A stretch of DNA of 64,000 nt from Monocercomonoides exilis (taxonomy: Eukaryota > Preaxostyla > Oxymonadida > Polymastigidae). Numbering within the stretch: the first letter of the stretch is position 1; every line of letters begins with the position of its first letter. The DNA lies in NCBI GenBank assembly GCA_001643675.2, contig LSRY02000028.1, positions 248,001-312,000 on the forward strand. The letters are read 5' to 3'. The position numbers and the translations under genes were made by a program. Shown here one piece after another: positions 59,129 to 64,000 of the stretch. The notes under the pieces are model-generated. The model saw only the letters and a program-made list of their open reading frames with translations, made no database searches and was not told where the DNA came from.

Positions 59129-59590
59129 TATAATATTTCACTTTATGAATTTTGTTCCACACTAAATTTTCAAATATTTATCTCAATTTGATAATTTTTC
59201 TTATTTTATTTTGCATCATAATGGAAGACTAATTATGATTGAATTGCAGATAAAGTTTGGAATAAATCTCAGTTTTTTTCTTTATTGCTGAAAATTTGTC
59301 ACACACATCCTTCAGATATAACAAAAATTAATGATTTCAAAAGGAAGAAAATAAAAGCAAAACAAAACCAATGGATTCGACCATCAACAACGTAACACGC
59401 ATTTAATCCAAAAAAAGAAAGAAAGAAAGAAAGAAAAGAAAAGAAAAGAAAAAGAAAAAGAAAAAGAAAAAAGATATTTAAAGTTGAAAATTATTTTCAT
59501 CAGAGAACCAAAACAATTAATTGAAAATGGGAAAAAAATTTGAGAAATAATTGAAACAGATAAATAAAAAACATTAGAAAGTTTTTCCAT
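59129..59590. other. AT-rich flank, simple repeats
   Basis: 462 bp; GAAA/AAAG-type simple repeats at 59415-59470. No gene. Confidence 0.5.
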
Positions 59591-59669
59591 TAGTCGGGGA
59601 GTTAACCCGCTCAGGGGAGTTAACCCGCTCATGAAACGTTGAAAAAATGGTATAAAGATCACTTCGTTT

Positions 59670-61273
59670 ATGTCGTTGCAAAAAACACAAGTCTTGGGAT
59701 TGGCTGCATCCAGCGAAGCGAGGTCGTTGACAGATCCACATGAAAAGGGATTATACTTGCACTTAGTCTGTGGACTTTCGAAATCAGCTATTGAAGAAGG
59801 AGGAATAATTACAAGACATTCATTGAAAAGAGCTGAAAAAGCTCAAAACGCAGGTCGATACATTGGAAAGCCTGGAAAACCAACAATATTCACAAAATCT
59901 GATGTGTTACGTATAATAACCAGATTAGAATTTGATACGTCGAAAGGAATTTATCATACCACACCAGAAATTGCTAAAATTGTTCGTTTTTTTAGTTGTT
60001 GAGATTTTTAATTGTTTTTTTTTTCATTCACAGGCGAATGAAATTAGAGCTGAAAAAAGATCTGAAGAAAATGAAGTGAAATGCGTTGATTAGCGCTGGC
60101 CAAAACGGTTTTTTGCAAGATAGCCAGATCTAATTCAGAAGCCTCCAAAGCAACTTCCGGTTCACAGGGCGTTGCAAACATCCAAACAGACAGTGAAACC
60201 ATTTTTTCTCATGATTGAAAAATTCTTCAAAACGGTTTGTATCATCCCACAACTGATTTTTAATTTGGATGAGACTTCAACGGTGTTTTCTGAGATTAAT
60301 CCTTCTGTGGTAATTCCTATTCACACATCTTCATCGCCTATTCAGCCTGAACCTTCATTGCCAAGATCAACAAGCATCGTCTTTCTGACAAGCTCGAATG
60401 GAGTCAGATATCTCACACCTATCATCGTTCAATATTCTAAAATTCCAGAAGAATTCAAAGAAGCAACGACAGAAATGGAGGTATTCATACCTAGCGAAAA
60501 TGGTCATCTTTCTTCCACAGCATTCTTCGACGTTTTTTCAAAGACTATTCTTCCTAGTATTTTGAAAAAACGTATAGCCATCGGAAAACCACATAATCAC
60601 GCTGTGCTTATCATGGACAGTGGCACAAAACATTTTTCCACTGAAATGTTAAGAATTTGCAAAGATAATTTAATAGATATGATCCAACTACCTTCTCACA
60701 CCACACATATGGGTGATTCTTTTTGAAAAGTCACAAATGTTTAATTTTCAAATATATCAAAAATTTCATATTTTGCTCAAATTTCTGTTTCAGCTCTCAA
60801 ATCTCCTCAAGAATGTTTGAAATAGGATTTTCAAGTTATAGATTCCATTTAAGTTAAGTTTGATATTAGTTAACAGAAATTTGAGCAAAATATGAAATTT
60901 TTGATTTATTTGAAAATTAAACATTTGTGACTTTTCAAAAAGAATCACCCATATACTTCAACCTAACGATCAGTACGTGTTTGAAAATATGAAGAAATGC
61001 TTTCGAACTGGATGGAAATGCGGAGCCGTAATTAATGCTGCTGATCGAAGAAAGGAATTTGCTTCGTTGCTGAAGGAAGCAATTGCCATGGCATCTTTCT
61101 TATCGACAATAAAATCCAGCTGGAAGATTACAGGATGGCAGCCATTCAATCCTGAAGTTGTTTTGAAAATAATACCCGATAAGCCACCTGAATGGTCTAC
61201 AACTGCTTTCTCACGTGTTAGAAATGCGGAAAATACGAGAAGTGGAAATATTTTTTTAGTTCAGATGATTTAA
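59670..61273 (+). pseudogene. broken pogo/DDE_1 transposase
   Basis: Exon 1 is 59670-59981 and the gene resumes at 60034 after a GTTCGT...CAG intron. The N-terminus has a helix-turn-helix (AIEEGGIITRHSLKRAEKA). The DDE core follows: NLDETSTVF (first Asp), LIMDSGTKHF (second Asp), and LPSHTTH at the site where pogo/Jerky-type enzymes carry LPxxTTHxLQPxD. Two in-frame TAG codons (60091-60093 and 60121-60123) and the insertion of a MITE after the TTH codons (60710-60951) break the frame; the LQPND part, GWKCGAVINAADRRKEF and WKITGWQPFNP follow the MITE. The copy cannot make an active transposase as it stands. Confidence 0.85.
60710..60951. mobile_element. 242-bp foldback MITE, copy 3, inside a transposase
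   Basis: Ends TGGGTGATTCTTTTTGAAAA and TTTTCAAAAAGAATCACCCA are a perfect inverted pair, and the arms continue for about 85 bp (TGTTTAATTTTCAAATA, AAATTTCTGTT). TA duplications at 60708-60709 and 60952-60953. The insert sits in the middle of the conserved third-Asp motif of the pogo transposase, and the host sequence is otherwise continuous on the two sides. Confidence 0.92.
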
Positions 61274-61508
61274 ATGATTTATTGAAATAACTGTTTTCCA
61301 TGAACATTTTCTCTGTCGATAGTATTTTTTCCACATTTTTTTTATCTGAATTTGAATTTTTGTTTGATATGATTCATTGCAAATACAAAAAGTTGGATTT
61401 TTTAGGTTTTGAAACATTAAGAACAATATTTTTATTTTGATCTCAATGAACTTAATTTTAATTATTCTGAGCGAGTTAACTCCCCTGAGCGGGTTAACTC
61501 CCCGACTA

Positions 61509-62875
61509 GAACTTAAACGAAATTATCTAATCAATACCCGTTAGCTCAGTCTAATCCCAATCAGTGGTTCATAAAACCGAAAAGAAGCACTCAAAACCGT
61601 TTTGATTGAGTCAAGATCGATTAATTCAATTCTGGGAGTCTGATCTTGTGGAAGGATCGTTTTTTAAGAATTTACTTTTTTCAATTTTTCATTTGATAAT
61701 AGATATTTATTAACATTTCATTCGAACGTTGAATGCTTCGAATTGAAATAGAAAAATTTTCTTTATTTAAACTTCAAAAAAATATTTGACATTTTTTTAT
61801 CTCAGCTTTAACAACAAAAAAATCATAATATTCTCCAATCTTTCATTTTTTTATTTTAAGTGTGAATGTTTTAAACAAATGAAACATTACGATCTTTGTT
61901 GTATAAAAAGATAAAATCAAAATCAGAAAGTTTGAAAATCATGACTGTAATAGCAAAAATTAAACTAAAAAACAAAGAAAGTAGCTGAATATAATATTTA
62001 ATTGTATAATATCAAAAACTGAACAATTTGTAAACTTCGATCATTAAGTGAACAACAAAATATAATAAACCTAACATCAAAACCTTTATAAAGAAAAATA
62101 AAAATAAAACATACTCAAAAATGAATAAATCAAACATATATAACTGGTTTATGTGAAAGAACACATTCCCAACTAACTATTTGACGTGTTGCAACAATAA
62201 AAACAAAATCTACATTTTCCAAATTATTTGACTTGTTCAGAAAAAAATGAACAACATACAAATTATAAATTAAGAAATAATCAACATATCAAAAAATTTA
62301 TAAAAACAAACTGCTCTGTTGCAGAAAACACAAAAAACCTCCAAGAATTTCGATCAAAATTGATATATTATTTTTATATTTTTGATCACAAATAAGATTG
62401 ACTGAAAACCGAATTGATTAATTCAAAACCAATAAAATAAACATAAAACGTTTTGACTTAATCAATTCGAATTGACCCGCTCAATTCGTTAAAGGTCAAC
62501 TAATTAGTGTGTAAAAAACCCGGACATGTAATAAACCCGGAACTCGATAATTTTTTGTTTTATTTTTTTTTCTGAAGAGTATTTTTCATGTCTTATCAAC
62601 CAATTGTCACGTTACCGCTTTTATAATTAAAAGAAAACTTTCAAACATCGCATTGTTTCAAAAAAAAATAAGAAAAATTTTGAAAAATTAAAAAAAACTA
62701 ATTCCACACTCATTCATTTAAAAATAAACATAACAAAAATATAATTTGAATTCCAACTTAACTGAAAATTATACTTAAAAAAATAACATGTTTTTAAATA
62801 GTTAGAAAAAAATTTATAAAAAAACGCAAAGCGTTTGATTTTGATAACAATAATCAATTTCTCACCAATGGTTTG
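61509..62875. other. AT-rich DNA, no gene seen
   Basis: 1.37 kb, very AT-rich. Two segments (61605-61640 and 62420-62485) share GATTAATTCAA and TTGACT-type motifs in opposite orientation, hinting at an old inverted pair, but similarity is weak. CCCGGACATG near 62521 echoes 53.96 kb. Confidence 0.45.
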
Positions 62876-63299
62876 TTAAAAAAACACTTGAAATTTTTCA
62901 AACAACATGAATAGAGAACAAAATTTGCACCAAAGGACAAAGAAAAGACTCAGGCTTTTCTTTAATTTTTGATCATTTTTGTTTGATGCAACAACAAGGC
63001 TTGGTATAACTTCAGGAGTTGTTAAAAACACTTCTTCCAGATTGAAAATACATTCCGATTTGTACTGATGCTCATCAAATAAATATCTGTCTTTTTTCAA
63101 ACCAAAAAAAGGCATTCCTTTGTTGAATGAGAAGCTATCTCCACTGATAAATGGATTGGATGGACAAAGAAAAGGTACTCGTTCGAATTGATAAAAGAAT
63201 ATGACCAAGTGTAGTATACATGTTTACTCTGAGTTGGCTTGTGTTGATCTTCAGCTATGTATTAATGAGGCAATAAACTCATAACAAAAAGATATAAAC

Positions 63300-63630
63300 A
63301 CAATACTTAAAAAAAAGAAAGAAAAATCCAACTATGTCTCTCACTTGTTTTGCACACGGAAAGGCGCCAAGTTGTATTTTATCTTTAATTTTTGAGAAGA
63401 ATGCAGTTTTGTTTTGCTTGTTCAGAATTGGGGGGTCTTCCGATTCTGCTAATGTCCCTTCCTTCCTTCCTTGCCTTTGCTGCACGATAGAAACTGCTTT
63501 TCGTAACTAATCCGTTCTTTAAAAATATTGTTGGCCTAAACTTCTTCGATTCCATTTCATCCAACAATTCAAGCAACTTCTCTTCCCTGTCAACTGCATT
63601 GATTGCAATGTCATGGTTATCTTGCGTCAT
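63300..63630 (-). pseudogene. N-terminal fragment of a second pogo-like transposase
   Basis: On the - strand, MTQDNHDIAINAVDREEKLL opens a frame that continues LVTKSSFYRAAKARKEGRDI and IGRPP, then, one base shifted, ILNKQNKTAFFSKIKDKIQL and AKQVRDIV. This parallels the other element's SLKRAEKAQNAGRYIGKPGK, FTKSDVLRIITRLEF and PEIAKIV, i.e. the DNA-binding part. The shift falls at a six-C run (63430-63435 on the + strand). An ORF at 63208-62876 (-) might be a further part but shows no DDE motif. No ends located; the element may run out of the window. Confidence 0.5.
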
Positions 63631-64000
63631 TGAATCATTCTCTCCTTCGACAGCCTTTTGATTGAATCTTCTCCATTATCTTCCTTTTCTAAATATTCAT
63701 CCATTATTTCATCATCGCAAAAACAAAGCAAAGGGGGAATATCAACAATGATTTGATAAAGGTTCTTTTATTCGTTTCCATTAAAAAAATATCATAACTT
63801 TTTTTGAAAGAAAATTCCAATCGATTATTTTTATTTTTCAACTTGAAGAAGTGTTCAGTTTATGCATAATCATGCAAAGTGAAATGTGATAGATAAATAT
63901 GATTAACTCATTTCATAAAGACAACTTTTCGTTGGCGCATGAAACTGGGTTTGTAACAGAAAGATTTTAAGGGTTCAGAAGCTGCAAAGCCAGCTGGTTG
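63631..64000. other. window end, possible acidic exon
   Basis: On the - strand, about 63740-63630 reads PLLCFCDDEIMDEYLEKEDN, an acidic stretch that could belong to the transposase fragment downstream or to another gene. The remaining 260 bp are AT-rich with nothing identified. Confidence 0.3.

Larger units (their letters stand above)
59593..61506 (+). mobile_element. pogo-like DNA transposon with nested MITE
   Basis: Inverted ends of about 39 bp start GTCGGGGAGTTAACC on the left and finish GGTTAACTCCCCGAC on the right, with TA target duplications at 59591-59592 and 61507-61508. Each end contains two tandem copies of an 18-bp unit (GGGGAGTTAACCCGCTCA, 59596-59631 on the left). The interior is one transposase gene. 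The element is 1914 bp, of which 242 bp is a later MITE. Confidence 0.9.

Noticed and set aside
63279-63485. Independent small protein MQQRQGRKEGTL...
   Set aside because: Its second half continues the transposase similarity of the neighbouring frame; the first half is out-of-frame reading.
1-64000. CRISPR arrays, bacterial operons, rRNA genes.
   Set aside because: No regularly spaced repeats, ribosome-binding-site-linked genes or rRNA motifs; the window is plainly eukaryotic nuclear DNA.

Overview
The window is nuclear DNA of an AT-rich, intron-bearing unicellular eukaryote. It carries spliceosomal introns of mostly 50-120 nt, 20S proteasome subunits, an RNA polymerase subunit, a ciliary transition-zone protein (B9D2) and an LC8-type dynein light chain, so the cell has or had cilia. 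A large beta-helix surface protein of the Pmp-like type, very short intergenic spaces, serine-rich insertions and a mevalonate-pathway kinase fit a metamonad flagellate, perhaps an oxymonad such as Monocercomonoides. That placement is inference only. Stops TAA, TAG and TGA all end well-supported genes, so the standard genetic code applies.

Layout: 1-605 is the end of an acidic protein. 1009-5813 (-) is a 1531-residue beta-helix surface protein, divergent from a fused CDP-alcohol phosphatidyltransferase/cytidylyltransferase (5892-7425). 7978-9262 (-) is TAP42/IGBP1, followed by an apparently intact hAT transposase gene (9784-12871). 13.3-35 kb is an accessory region: purine/pyrimidine-biased low-complexity DNA, a 4.6-kb decayed gene (18.2-22.8 kb), a five-exon gene joining a USP-type deubiquitinase to a DDE-like transposase (25524-29496), and several foldback repeats. 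36.2-53 kb is a compact housekeeping block: B9D2, phosphomevalonate kinase, a COMM-domain protein, a TPR protein, a cathepsin B-like protease, proteasome alpha5 and alpha6 in tandem, LC8 dynein light chain, a very large DENND6, a GT25-like membrane protein, RPB8 and tRNA-Gln. 53.7-64 kb is repeat country: foldback MITEs, a 784-bp palindrome, a beta-helix pseudogene and a pogo-like transposon that carries a MITE inside its transposase gene.

Genes were rebuilt by joining open frames at GT-AG junctions that restored both frame and family similarity; all exon sums are multiples of three. In my hand count about two thirds of 48 introns start GTNTG, most often GTTTG, and one is best read as GC-AG. 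The observations most worth following are the USP inserted inside a transposase, the two-enzyme phospholipid fusion, the unusual splice donors with micro-exons, and the layered transposon insertions.
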